From Verrucomicrobiota bacterium (GTDB lineage: Bacteria > Verrucomicrobiota > Verrucomicrobiia > Opitutales > Opitutaceae), in contig JAEZGX010000009.1 of assembly GCA_023416735.1 (NCBI GenBank), positions 124,001 through 188,000 on the forward strand: a stretch of DNA of 64,000 nucleotides, written 5' to 3'. Positions 35,572 to 44,395 of the stretch are shown here, one piece after another (positions within the stretch are counted from its first letter, which is position 1; each line of letters begins with the position of its first letter). The notes beneath the pieces are model-generated. The model was not told the DNA's origin and searched no databases. It saw only the letters and a program-made list of their open reading frames with translations. Position numbers and translations under genes: made by a program.

Positions 35572-38475
35572 TCAATTCGCCGGGCGATCGAGATCCTCTT
35601 GAATCCGCTGGAGCAGAATAATCAGCACGGCCGCATCGAATTCGACGTGCTCGCGCAGCGTTTCCCGCAAACCCGCCGCTTGCCGCTCGAGTTCGGCGAT
35701 CGGTTCACGCAGCACGAGCGCGCGCACCGTGAAGCGGCGGAAGATGCCGTCGCGGCGTTTGAAGTTGTGATCGGTTTCCTTGAACCACTCGGGGATCTCG
35801 CGATCGAGCTTCGCTTCGATCGCCTGCACTTGCGTGCGCGCGTGATCGCGCAACACCACGGGATTCCCGTAACCACGATCCCAATACAACATGCCGTCGG
35901 AGCCGGTCAGCGTTCCGTCCGCGATCTTCGCGGCGGTGGTCGGCGTCGTCTGCTGAACGTCGCCCAGCAGCACCGGCGACATTCCTCGGCGCGCCCACGA
36001 TCTGTCCTTCGCGAGCCGTTCGCCTCCTTCCAGGTAACCGGCCGCACTCGCCGCATGCTGCGCAAGCCTGAGCATCGCACGACGCTGCATCTTCCGATCG
36101 CCGGCCGCCTCCGCGCCTTTCACCAGGCCGACGAGCGCCTCGCCGATCATCGCGCCGCCATCGTAGCGATACTGCGCAAAACCGCCGTGCCAGATGATCT
36201 CGGTGAGTTCCTTGATCCGATCCCAGTGCCGCACCATGGCGCTGTAATCGTTCTGCCCGGCACAGAAATAATTCATCTTCGAAAGCATCTCGACCACGCC
36301 GTAATACGGCTCCGCCACGCCATAGGGATAAGTCAGATTCCCATAGCGAAAATCGCTGCCGAGATACGGTGCCTTGTCCGGCCACAAGCGTTCACGCCAG
36401 TCGTCGCTGAAAATGATGTCGGTGTAACCCGCTTCGACCCGGCGGACAAACGCCGCCCTCTCCTCTTCCGACATCAACCAATAGCCGGAAAACAAATCCG
36501 GCTTCTCGATCATCGGCCAGATGTGCGGCATGAAGTGCGACCGCGCCATCACCCGGTCCATGTTGCTCTGGAAAATCTTCGCGAGACCCAGCGCGTCCAG
36601 CTCCGCGAGATATTTGCGCCCCAGCGGCGATTGCGCCAAGCGCGCCCGATCCAGCCGCGGCGGCACCGTCTCGATTTTCACCTCCGGCAGCTCCAACCGG
36701 ATTTCGGGCCGGCCCAGCACGCCGTAATACCCGCCTTGAAACAGCGCGTAATCGAGATCGACCAGTCCGGCACTCGCGTAGCGTTTCACCGCTTTGGTGT
36801 TCGACAGCAGCATCGGCAGCGGCGCCACCAACTCCTCCTTCACCGGCCAGTGTGACAAATCCTCCGAATACGCGAACTGATGCCGGAACTCGAATCCCCG
36901 CCGTTCCGGCAAATACTGCCAGAGTTCGCGCACGCCGAGCGGCAGCCGCCGGCTGCGCGCCTGCCAGGTGCGCACGCGTGCCTGCACGTCCGCCGGAAGG
37001 CGGCCCGCCTGCGTCCACGCCGCCGTCGTCGCCGTATCCACGGCAGAAATACCGTAAAGCGGCAGAAACGTCAGCGCGTTGCGCGCCGTCCCGCCAAAGG
37101 TCCACGCGAGTCCGCCCCCCGCTGCGACGTCGATCCGGTCCGGACTCCGATTCGGATAAACCGCCACCGGAAAATCCGTCGCGCGGCCGTCTGCCTCGCG
37201 GCCAAACCACACCAGCACCCACCCTTCCGCCAGTGCACCGTCGCGCGCCGCGTCGTAAACTGCGCCGCCCTGAGCCGGCACCGCGCGCACCGCCACGCCG
37301 CTCGCCAGCGGCAGCGCGATGTGCGACGGCCCCGTCGGCTGGCCGACCGTCGTCATTTCGTCGAAGAGCGTCAGCGAGGACGAGTTTGTCCGATAACTCA
37401 TCGCCGGATGAAACGGCGTCGTCAGCACCGTGAGCTCTTGCATTCGGCCATCGCGCTCACCCGCCAACGTCAACTCGACCACGCGCGGTTTCACCTCAAG
37501 CGCTTCGCCGTGCGCGTGCGGCCCGACCGTGCGGTTCACCGTGCGCGCGTCATTGTCACTGCGTCCATCGATCAAGGGATGCCGCACGCGGCCCAGCCGC
37601 CACGGCTGAAAACTCTCCCGCGACCACGATTGCCGCAGCACATCGAGATTGAAGAATCCGCTCACCAGACCGAGGTCCGGCCAGAGCGCCATCGCCTCGT
37701 CCGCGGGCGTTTCGCCGATGTCGTCCTGATGCGGACGCACGGCCGCGACGGCATCGGCGCTGGGCGCACCGAGCGCCAGCAAACCGTTCTGCGAAGCATA
37801 TTGCCAGTTCGTGCCGTCACCCGCCCAGCCGGTCACCTTCGGCGGAACCCATTGCTCGCTCGTCGGAAACGGCACGTCATGCACCGACAGATCGAAACCG
37901 ATGAGGCTGCCGGCGCGGAGATCGATTTGCGCCACTTCCATGAAATGCGAAAGCGGCACACGCACTTCCGTGAGATAGCCGTCGTCTGTCCGTGTGCTCG
38001 CCACTTCCCAGCGTCCCCACGTCGGATCTTGCGAAACATCCCCGCGTCCGCCGCTCACGCCGAACGGCCACACGCGATACTGCAGATTGAACTGGTAGTT
38101 GAGCAACGGATCGAAGAACAGCTCGACCACGTCGTTGTGCGGTTCGTAGATCCTCGTCTGCGTCTCGTTCACGTGCTCGTCGATCACGTGCATGCCGAGA
38201 TAAAGATTCTCCGTGTCCCATGTCGCCATCCAGTAGCCGACGTTGCGGGCGCCTTCGGGGAGCGGTTTCTCGTCGTGATGCTGGCGCTGGATCGGCGCCC
38301 GGGTGACGCCCTGCCAGGCCGCGTCATTGAGCAGGCCGTCGATCGCCGGCGCCTTTTTCGTCAAACGCTCGCTCTGGTAAAGCGGCACCGTTTCACGCGG
38401 CTCGCTCGCCATGATCGTCGTCGCCAACATTGCGCCGCATCCGGCGAGGGTGAAAAGTTTCAGGGTATAACTCAT
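35572..38475 (-). CDS. Exported CBM9-like domain protein of unknown catalytic type
   Basis: 967 residues with a short signal region (LFTLAGCGAMLATTIMAS). Residues 28-235 are a CBM9/DOMON-like beta-sandwich (APAIDGLLNDAAWQGVTRAP, WDTENLYLGMHVID, NDVVELFFDP, EVRVPLSHF), a type that binds sugar or haem. The middle is beta-rich, and the C-terminal third is helical with aromatic stretches (FMPHIWPMIEKPDLFSGYWL, GGFAQYRYDGGAMIGEALVG) resembling an alpha/alpha-barrel, but I recognise no catalytic family. Its start overlaps the stop of the preceding GH140-like gene (ATGA), making it last in the operon headed by the GntR/LacI-type regulator. Confidence 0.8.
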   Translation of the reverse strand: MSYTLKLFTLAGCGAMLATTIMASEPRETVPLYQSERLTKKAPAIDGLLNDAAWQGVTRAPIQRQHHDEKPLPEGARNVGYWMATWDTENLYLGMHVIDEHVNETQTRIYEPHNDVVELFFDPLLNYQFNLQYRVWPFGVSGGRGDVSQDPTWGRWEVASTRTDDGYLTEVRVPLSHFMEVAQIDLRAGSLIGFDLSVHDVPFPTSEQWVPPKVTGWAGDGTNWQYASQNGLLALGAPSADAVAAVRPHQDDIGETPADEAMALWPDLGLVSGFFNLDVLRQSWSRESFQPWRLGRVRHPLIDGRSDNDARTVNRTVGPHAHGEALEVKPRVVELTLAGERDGRMQELTVLTTPFHPAMSYRTNSSSLTLFDEMTTVGQPTGPSHIALPLASGVAVRAVPAQGGAVYDAARDGALAEGWVLVWFGREADGRATDFPVAVYPNRSPDRIDVAAGGGLAWTFGGTARNALTFLPLYGISAVDTATTAAWTQAGRLPADVQARVRTWQARSRRLPLGVRELWQYLPERRGFEFRHQFAYSEDLSHWPVKEELVAPLPMLLSNTKAVKRYASAGLVDLDYALFQGGYYGVLGRPEIRLELPEVKIETVPPRLDRARLAQSPLGRKYLAELDALGLAKIFQSNMDRVMARSHFMPHIWPMIEKPDLFSGYWLMSEEERAAFVRRVEAGYTDIIFSDDWRERLWPDKAPYLGSDFRYGNLTYPYGVAEPYYGVVEMLSKMNYFCAGQNDYSAMVRHWDRIKELTEIIWHGGFAQYRYDGGAMIGEALVGLVKGAEAAGDRKMQRRAMLRLAQHAASAAGYLEGGERLAKDRSWARRGMSPVLLGDVQQTTPTTAAKIADGTLTGSDGMLYWDRGYGNPVVLRDHARTQVQAIEAKLDREIPEWFKETDHNFKRRDGIFRRFTVRALVLREPIAELERQAAGLRETLREHVEFDAAVLIILLQRIQEDLDRPAN

Positions 38476-39818
38476 GAGAATAGTCGGGGGGCTGCCGCTC
38501 GTTGGCCGCCGGGTGCGGGCCAGTTGCGCGACGCGTCATCGAAAACGTAAATCCAGTCGAGCCGTTCGCCGCGCATGGGCGGACAAAACCGGTGCACGCC
38601 CGTCGTGGGATACGTGCCGAGATTTGCCGCCGCTCCCGTGCGCGGATCGAAGCGCCACACGTTGGCCGCGCCGCCGGAGATCCGATCCAGCCGCACCTCG
38701 AACGGGCGGCTCTCGGGTTGATACACCATCGCATACGCGCCGTTGATCTCGCGCGTCGCGACCAGCCGCGCGCGACCCGCGCCGGGCACCGTTTCCGACG
38801 CAACGAGAAACGCTTCATCCGGAACCCGCCCCGCTGCCGGCCGCGACTCCATCAAACGCCGGCCGATTCCCATTTGAAACGCGCCGGGCTGCAACAGCGC
38901 CTCGCGCCAGGGCATGAGCGGTGCATAGCGCGGCGCGCGGCCTTCCTCATAAAACTGCCACACCGAATGGTGCCCATACGTATGACCGCACGCGCCGCCA
39001 AAAACGTTCCAGTAGAACGCGCGGCGCGCATCCGCCGCGTTCGTGTAGGTCGGATTCACCGTCTGCAGCGACACGGGGATGTCCTCGTAAACCGGCTCGC
39101 CGCTGATCACCGGCTTTGCCGGGGAGCGTTCGAAGTCGGCGCGCGTCAGCGCATAACGCGTGAAGTCCGTTTCGTGTCCATGCTGGCGCGAGTTGAAGTC
39201 CAGCCATTTGTCCCCGTGGAAAAATTCCGCCGACCCCGCTGCGCCGGCCGTGTGAAACGTCATCAGATGCGCGCCGCCATCGCCACGCCGCAGGCCCTCC
39301 GCCATCGCACGAATGATGGCGTAGTGGCGCGGATTTTCGGGACAGCGATTGCCGCCGAGCATCCAGATTACCGGTCGCGACCGATAGCGCCGTCCCAGCC
39401 ACTCGCCGAACAGTTCCGCATTCGCCGGCGTGAAAACCTCGGGGCCCGCGTCACTGCGACAGTTCCACTTATCGCCCCACGTCGGCAGCATCGTCGTGTA
39501 GAGACCGAGTTCCGCCGCGCGATCCACGATCCAGTCGACGTGTTTGAAATACCCTTCATTCGGCCGCGCCGGGGAAAGGTTGTGCAGCGGCAGTTCCCCC
39601 GTCGCATTCGGCGTGCGCAACCCATCCGCTTCCGCGAGAACCACCGCCTGAATCGCATTGAACCCCTTTGCCGCGCGATCGCTCAAATACATCTCGGCCT
39701 CGTCGCGATTCAGCCGGTGAAACAACTCCCACGCCGTGTCCGCGAGATAGAAGAACGGCGCGCCATCGGCCGTGACGAAATAGCGACGGTCAGCACTGAT
39801 GCGTAGATTCGAGAGCAT
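38472..39818 (-). CDS. GH140-like (DUF4038) protein with altered catalytic Asp
   Basis: 448 residues from the ATG at 39818, the start that fits the 16-base gap to the previous gene; from it there is no signal peptide. It is a clear paralogue of the exported protein at 27441-28901 (shared DTAWELFHRL, AIQAVVLAEADGLRTPN, MLPTWGDKW). The Glu region is kept (ISGEPVYEDIP), but the position held by Asp in GGD of the paralogue reads GGN here (VIWMLGGNRCPEN, codon AAT). If that Asp is the acid/base, this copy is inactive or changed in mechanism. The C-terminal domain is present. It overlaps the CBM9-like gene by four bases. Confidence 0.85.
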   Translation of the reverse strand: MLSNLRISADRRYFVTADGAPFFYLADTAWELFHRLNRDEAEMYLSDRAAKGFNAIQAVVLAEADGLRTPNATGELPLHNLSPARPNEGYFKHVDWIVDRAAELGLYTTMLPTWGDKWNCRSDAGPEVFTPANAELFGEWLGRRYRSRPVIWMLGGNRCPENPRHYAIIRAMAEGLRRGDGGAHLMTFHTAGAAGSAEFFHGDKWLDFNSRQHGHETDFTRYALTRADFERSPAKPVISGEPVYEDIPVSLQTVNPTYTNAADARRAFYWNVFGGACGHTYGHHSVWQFYEEGRAPRYAPLMPWREALLQPGAFQMGIGRRLMESRPAAGRVPDEAFLVASETVPGAGRARLVATREINGAYAMVYQPESRPFEVRLDRISGGAANVWRFDPRTGAAANLGTYPTTGVHRFCPPMRGERLDWIYVFDDASRNWPAPGGQRAAAPRLFS

Positions 39819-39834
39819 GGGGGCAAAGGTTCCG

Positions 39835-40932
39835 TTAAGGGTGAGTCTTGGCGGGGGTAAATTCTGTCGAAGGCACCGGCGCGCGCGCATCGGCGATGTC
39901 TGCGTGAGCGAGTTCGCGTTCCGCGGCGACAATCGCGCGTGCGAGGTCCGCATCGTCGAGCGTCGGATCGACGTCGGGCAGCCATTGCCACACGACTGTC
40001 GTCGTCAGCGCCTCGCCCGCGCGCAGCAGCTGCGCCGGCCCGAGCGTCTCCAACTCGCCATACGGGCCGCTGTAGTAGAATTGCAGCGAGGTTGCCTCGG
40101 GATACATCGCGCGCGGATCGAGCGCGACGCGTTGCACCAGCACGCCTTCCGGCCACGCGCCGGCGATCCAGCGGCCCAGCGTGCCAAACTTCTGTTGTCC
40201 TTCACGCGTCGGACGCATGCTGACCCACCCCGCGCCGCGTGCCACCGTGCCCTCGATGAACGCTTGCGGCCCGAGCGGCGGCTGCGCCCGCAGCGCATTC
40301 ATGTTCACCGGCTGCTCCACCGCCGTTGCCGCGTCGTTCGCCAGATCGAGCACGACCCGATCCGGCAAGGGCACCTGTGTCACGCTCCACGCCTGCGCGG
40401 GAAACGGCGACGTCGTCACCTGCTCGATGCGATTGCGGATCACCAACACCGCCTGCGTCGCACTCAACTCGAATTCCCGCGTCAACCGCGAACCGAATCC
40501 CTCGCTCGTCGGAAAACCCAGCCGCACCTTGCGCGGCGAAACCCGCTCCGCAGTCGCCGCGGCGCCGTCGGTCGCGGTATCCGGCGGCCAGATACGCCCC
40601 ACCGCGAAACGCCAGAAGGGTTGCGCCGCCGGCCACACTTTGTCGCCGCCCCAGTTCCGATAACCCGCCTGCGCCGCTTCCCGTTCGATTTGCTGCGGCT
40701 CATTCGTCCAAAGGAGATTTCGCGCGCCGCCCGTCTTCGGTGTGAACTCCATTACGCGCCCGACCGTCGGATCGACGACGACCCGCACCACCGCGTTTTC
40801 CAACACCAACGCTCCGGCGACGTCGTCGGTCGCGCGCGCGCCGGCCGCCGTCCAGCCCGCGATCGCCAGCGCGAGGCCGGCCGCGCACCCTCGCCGGACC
40901 GGAATCGGACAAATGGAGCGGAGCACTTTCAT
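39835..40932 (-). CDS. Exported DUF4380 protein
   Basis: 365 residues with an N-terminal export signal (GCAAGLALAIAGWTAAGARA, cleavage near residue 32). The body is an all-beta protein with the DUF4380 hallmark NWGGDKVWPAAQ (about residues 85-96), a fold related to aldose-1-epimerase-like beta-supersandwiches. The role is unknown; sugar binding or mutarotation is the usual guess. It is located between the regulator gene (four-base overlap at its start) and the GH140-like paralogue (16-base gap), inside one operon. Confidence 0.82.
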   Translation of the reverse strand: MKVLRSICPIPVRRGCAAGLALAIAGWTAAGARATDDVAGALVLENAVVRVVVDPTVGRVMEFTPKTGGARNLLWTNEPQQIEREAAQAGYRNWGGDKVWPAAQPFWRFAVGRIWPPDTATDGAAATAERVSPRKVRLGFPTSEGFGSRLTREFELSATQAVLVIRNRIEQVTTSPFPAQAWSVTQVPLPDRVVLDLANDAATAVEQPVNMNALRAQPPLGPQAFIEGTVARGAGWVSMRPTREGQQKFGTLGRWIAGAWPEGVLVQRVALDPRAMYPEATSLQFYYSGPYGELETLGPAQLLRAGEALTTTVVWQWLPDVDPTLDDADLARAIVAAERELAHADIADARAPVPSTEFTPAKTHP

Positions 40933-41990
40933 AGTTCGTGCTCGAACAGCGCCGGCACCAGCGTGATCGACGACGGTTTTTCGCCGCGTCGCTGCTGGCG
41001 GATTTCTTCGAGGCAAAGGTTGAGAAAGTGATGCGAATGAAACCCCACGCGCGTGATCGGAAGGGGACTCTCGACCGGCCACGGCCAGTTGCAGTGAGCG
41101 ACCACGTCGATGTCGCGGCCGATCACGATCCCCGTTGCGTGAATCGCACTCAGCGCCTCCTCGACGAAATTGTCCGTCGCGACGACGAGGCAATCGGGCC
41201 GCTCCTTCGCGGGGTAGTCGAGCAGCAGTTGCACCACCGCCTTCACCTGCCCGCTCGCCTCATGGCCGATCGGACACAGCCAGTGCGGCTTCGTGCTCAA
41301 ACCCGCAGCCATGCACGTCGCCACCGACACTTCATGCGAAGGACGCATCGCGAGCACCGCCACCCGTTTCCGCCCGCGTTGCGCCAGCCAGCTCAACGCC
41401 TTCGTCATCAAGAGTGGGTCGTCCGTGTTCACCACCGGCACGCCGTCGGTCTCCGCGACGAGATGATTGATCGCTGCACACGGCAGGCCGTGCTCCCTCA
41501 ATTCGCGAAGCAGAAACCCGGTCCCGCGCGTTACAATCACGCCTGCCAGCCGTTGATTCTCCACGTCGGCGAGCAATCGCTCGTAGGCCTCGTTGAGCAC
41601 GCCCGGCAGCAAACCGAAATAGGGCACGATCTGCACCCGGCCCTGCGCCGCCGCGACCACCGGAGACTCGGCGAGCAACGCGCCCATGAAACGGTTCCAC
41701 GTCGGCCCTCCCGGCACATCGGAAAACGCCAGGCCGAACCGACACAGATGCGGTGGCGTTTCAGACACAAACAAGCCGCTTCGATGCACGCTGCGCACGA
41801 ATCCGTCCTGCCGAAGTTGCCGGATCACCGCCTGCATCGTCGCTCGGCTCAACCCATGTTGCTCCACCAACACGTCAAACGTAGGCAGCTGGGTTCCAAG
41901 TGGATAGCGCCCCGAAATGATCTCGGTTCGAATCTTGTCGGCCGCGGCGCGGCTTCGCCTGTTCGGCGGCATATTGGGGGTTTCAGCCAT
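40929..41990 (-). CDS. GntR-type repressor with LacI-like sugar-binding domain
   Basis: 353 residues. Residues 10-75 are a GntR winged helix (AADKIRTEIISGRYPLGTQL, ATMQAVIRQLRQDGFVRSVH); residues 85-350 form a periplasmic-binding-protein-like effector domain as in LacI and AraR (GFLLRELREHGLPCAAINHL, DIDVVAHCNWPWP). This arrangement is typical of repressors released by a sugar. The gene is first in its operon, overlaps the DUF4380 gene by four bases, and its ATG directly touches a 33-bp palindrome, so autoregulation together with the operon is likely. Confidence 0.9.
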   Translation of the reverse strand: MAETPNMPPNRRSRAAADKIRTEIISGRYPLGTQLPTFDVLVEQHGLSRATMQAVIRQLRQDGFVRSVHRSGLFVSETPPHLCRFGLAFSDVPGGPTWNRFMGALLAESPVVAAAQGRVQIVPYFGLLPGVLNEAYERLLADVENQRLAGVIVTRGTGFLLRELREHGLPCAAINHLVAETDGVPVVNTDDPLLMTKALSWLAQRGRKRVAVLAMRPSHEVSVATCMAAGLSTKPHWLCPIGHEASGQVKAVVQLLLDYPAKERPDCLVVATDNFVEEALSAIHATGIVIGRDIDVVAHCNWPWPVESPLPITRVGFHSHHFLNLCLEEIRQQRRGEKPSSITLVPALFEHEL

Positions 41991-42023
41991 TGTGCTATGC
42001 TAAAGACGATTTAGACTAGCACA
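41991..42023. promoter_or_regulatory. 33-bp palindromic operator abutting the repressor start codon
   Basis: Symmetric arms TGTGCTA (41991-41997) and TAGCACA (42017-42023), with inner arms TAAA (42001-42004) and TTTA (42010-42013) around a 5-base centre. The two 14-base half-sites TGTGCTATGCTAAA and TGTGCTAGTCTAAA agree at 12 of 14 positions. The element ends one base before the ATG, so the transcript either begins within it or carries it as a hairpin. Most likely the operator of the adjacent regulator. Confidence 0.7.
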
Positions 42024-42100
42024 GGATACGCACGGCGAAAGAAAAATCGGGCCTTAGCTTTGCAGGGAAGAATTCGCGGCGCTCCAAAGACGCTCGCGCG

Positions 42101-44395
42101 TCAGACGTTCAGCGCTCCTGCGATGTGCTCGGCAGCGACCGCCGACTTTGGTGCCCGCGCCTTCACGAGCGTGTATTCAGAATTCCACTCCGGCCGATCG
42201 CGCACCTCCAGACGCAGCGTGAATCGCTCAGCGTCGAATTCCGGCAGCGTGAACTGCGCGCGCGGGCCGCGGCGATTTGCGCCAGCGATCATTTCGCCCG
42301 TGTTCCAAGTCAACAGGTGATACCGCACGCCGTCCAATTCGAGCCAGACCGCGATCTCCACTCCCGCATGGCCGGCGGGCGCATCGTGCAAGCACCAGAT
42401 TTCCGGATCAAAACACTCGCCCGCGGCCCACGCGAATTTCCGGATGCGAGCGCTCGCCAGCGTTGGCCGGCACGCTGCCGCGACGCGGGCCAATGCTGGT
42501 TTCGGCTCGCACGGCCACGCCACCAAACTGTTGTTCGCCGCGCACGGCCAGGGTTCGTTCAAACACCAGTTCAACGCCATGCTCGCCGTCGGCTTTTGCC
42601 GACGCGCCTCCTCGAACATCCCTTGGAATCCCGCCGCCTGCAGCACTTGCCCGCGCTCGACCAGTTCCTCCAAGGAAGTGCTGCGTCCGAAATACCGCTC
42701 GATCGTCTCAAGATGCAGCCAGCTGTCCGCCTGCCATGAGCCAAATGCATGATGCGTTTCCCACGCCGTGCCGCGACGCGGCGGCCACAATTCGTCCTCC
42801 GCGATGATCCGGCGGAGCACCGCGAGCGGCGCGGGCCCGGGGCATCCAAATTCCGAATACGCGGTGCAATTCGATCGCTGCATCATCGCCCAGGCTTCCT
42901 CGCCCGTTGTCGCGTCGCGAAACACGTAGTGCCCATGCCCCATGCCGTCGATCGGCGCCGTCGGTAAAAAGGGACGCCGCGGATCGAGGTCGTAACAGTT
43001 GCGGTTCAGCAGGCGCAAGGGCAGCGACTGATCGGTCATCTTCGACCAGGTGTTGAACAACTCGTTGCCGCCGCACCACAGCACGACCGACGCAAAACCG
43101 CGCAGCCGCGCGATCAGGCTGCGCGATTCCTGGTCGAGCACGGCCAGGAAATCCGCGTCGTCCGGGTAGAGGTTGCACGCGAGCGGAAACTCCTGCCACA
43201 CCATCAAGCCAAGTTCGTCGCAGCGCTCGTAAAACCGGTCGTGAGGCGCCGTCGCTCCACCCCACACTCGCAAGAAATTGAAATGGCTGGCCCGCGCCAG
43301 CTCGAGCAGTTCGTCGTAACGTTCCGCGGTCACCCGGCCCGGAAACACATCCGGCCCCACCCAGTTCGATCCTTTCGCAAAGATCGGTCGACCGTTGATC
43401 TCCAGCGTCAGCGGCGGACGGCTGCGGGATTTGGGAAACACCGCGGGCGTATCCCACTCGCCTGGAGCCATGACCAGCCGCACCCGCCTAAAACCCACCC
43501 GGCGCTTCACGGATTCGACTACCGCTGCGTCCGACGAAACCAAGTCCACCTCGCTCGTAAACAGCGCCGGCCGCCCCTGGTCGTGCGGCCACCACAACGA
43601 TTCCGGCGGCAAGTCGAACGCGAACGAAATCGCCGCCGTCTTTTCGCCCAAGCGGACGTTCTTCTCTTCCGTCAGAATCACCCGACCATCGGGCGCTTTC
43701 AGCCGCCAGTGCAAGACCGCCCCGGCCGTCGCTCCACCCGAAAGCGAAACCTCCAGCTGACCGGTCGCCCGCGTGCATGCTTCGTCCAACGTGTAGTTGA
43801 TTTCCGGATGCGCGGTGAAATGCCACGCCGGCCGGGTCTCGAGATAAGCTTCGCGCCACAGCCCGAGCGGAATCAACCGCGGATGAAAATCCCAGCCATA
43901 CGCCACAGGCGGTTTGCAGGAATCGTCCGCCTGCGATCGATGCACCGGCGTCGGCCGCGACTTCGGCGCGGGAAAAATATGCACCCACACCGCCGCACCA
44001 GGACGCGCTTGGTCCGTCACATCGAGCCGGATCGGCGTTTGTAAACCGCGTTGACGACAGAGCCGCTCGCCCGCGAGCGAGACTTCGCATTCGTAATCCA
44101 CGCCCGCCAGCACCAGGAACAACCGCTCCCCCGCCCCCAGCGGCGGCAACTCCGGCAATTTGGCGCGATAGGTCCAGTGCGACTCATCGAGTCCCTGCCA
44201 CTGCCGCACATTGTCGCCGACGTGGAAATCCGGCAGGTGGTGCGCCCGCGCCCAATCCAGCTGCACCGCGCCTGGCACCATCGCCGGGATCCATTGCGCC
44301 GCTGCATCATCATCCGCAACGCGCCCGCGCGCCAACTGCCAGGAAAGTTCAATGCGCGGCCGCAGCTGCGCCTTCGTCAAAATCGCGTCACTCAT
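42101..44395 (-). CDS. GH2 glycoside hydrolase, beta-mannosidase-like
   Basis: 764 residues, no signal peptide, so cytoplasmic. Domain order is that of GH2 mannosidases: sugar-binding jelly roll (1-190, SHWTYRAKLPEL), Ig-like domain (200-310), TIM barrel (from KGSNWVGPDVFPGRV), C-terminal beta domains. The motif FLRVWGGATAPHDRFYERCD precedes the acid/base Glu445 in WCGGNELF; the nucleophile candidate is Glu515 in YSEFGCPG. It should release terminal beta-linked mannose (or a related sugar) from imported oligosaccharides. It is last in a six-gene operon with a kinase, isomerase and aldolase, overlapping the kinase gene by eight bases. Confidence 0.88.
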   Translation of the reverse strand: MSDAILTKAQLRPRIELSWQLARGRVADDDAAAQWIPAMVPGAVQLDWARAHHLPDFHVGDNVRQWQGLDESHWTYRAKLPELPPLGAGERLFLVLAGVDYECEVSLAGERLCRQRGLQTPIRLDVTDQARPGAAVWVHIFPAPKSRPTPVHRSQADDSCKPPVAYGWDFHPRLIPLGLWREAYLETRPAWHFTAHPEINYTLDEACTRATGQLEVSLSGGATAGAVLHWRLKAPDGRVILTEEKNVRLGEKTAAISFAFDLPPESLWWPHDQGRPALFTSEVDLVSSDAAVVESVKRRVGFRRVRLVMAPGEWDTPAVFPKSRSRPPLTLEINGRPIFAKGSNWVGPDVFPGRVTAERYDELLELARASHFNFLRVWGGATAPHDRFYERCDELGLMVWQEFPLACNLYPDDADFLAVLDQESRSLIARLRGFASVVLWCGGNELFNTWSKMTDQSLPLRLLNRNCYDLDPRRPFLPTAPIDGMGHGHYVFRDATTGEEAWAMMQRSNCTAYSEFGCPGPAPLAVLRRIIAEDELWPPRRGTAWETHHAFGSWQADSWLHLETIERYFGRSTSLEELVERGQVLQAAGFQGMFEEARRQKPTASMALNWCLNEPWPCAANNSLVAWPCEPKPALARVAAACRPTLASARIRKFAWAAGECFDPEIWCLHDAPAGHAGVEIAVWLELDGVRYHLLTWNTGEMIAGANRRGPRAQFTLPEFDAERFTLRLEVRDRPEWNSEYTLVKARAPKSAVAAEHIAGALNV

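Noticed and set aside
42089..42102. GACGC/GCGTC hairpin as terminator of the GH2 gene
   Set aside because: It overlaps the stop codon itself, has a 5-base stem and no T run.
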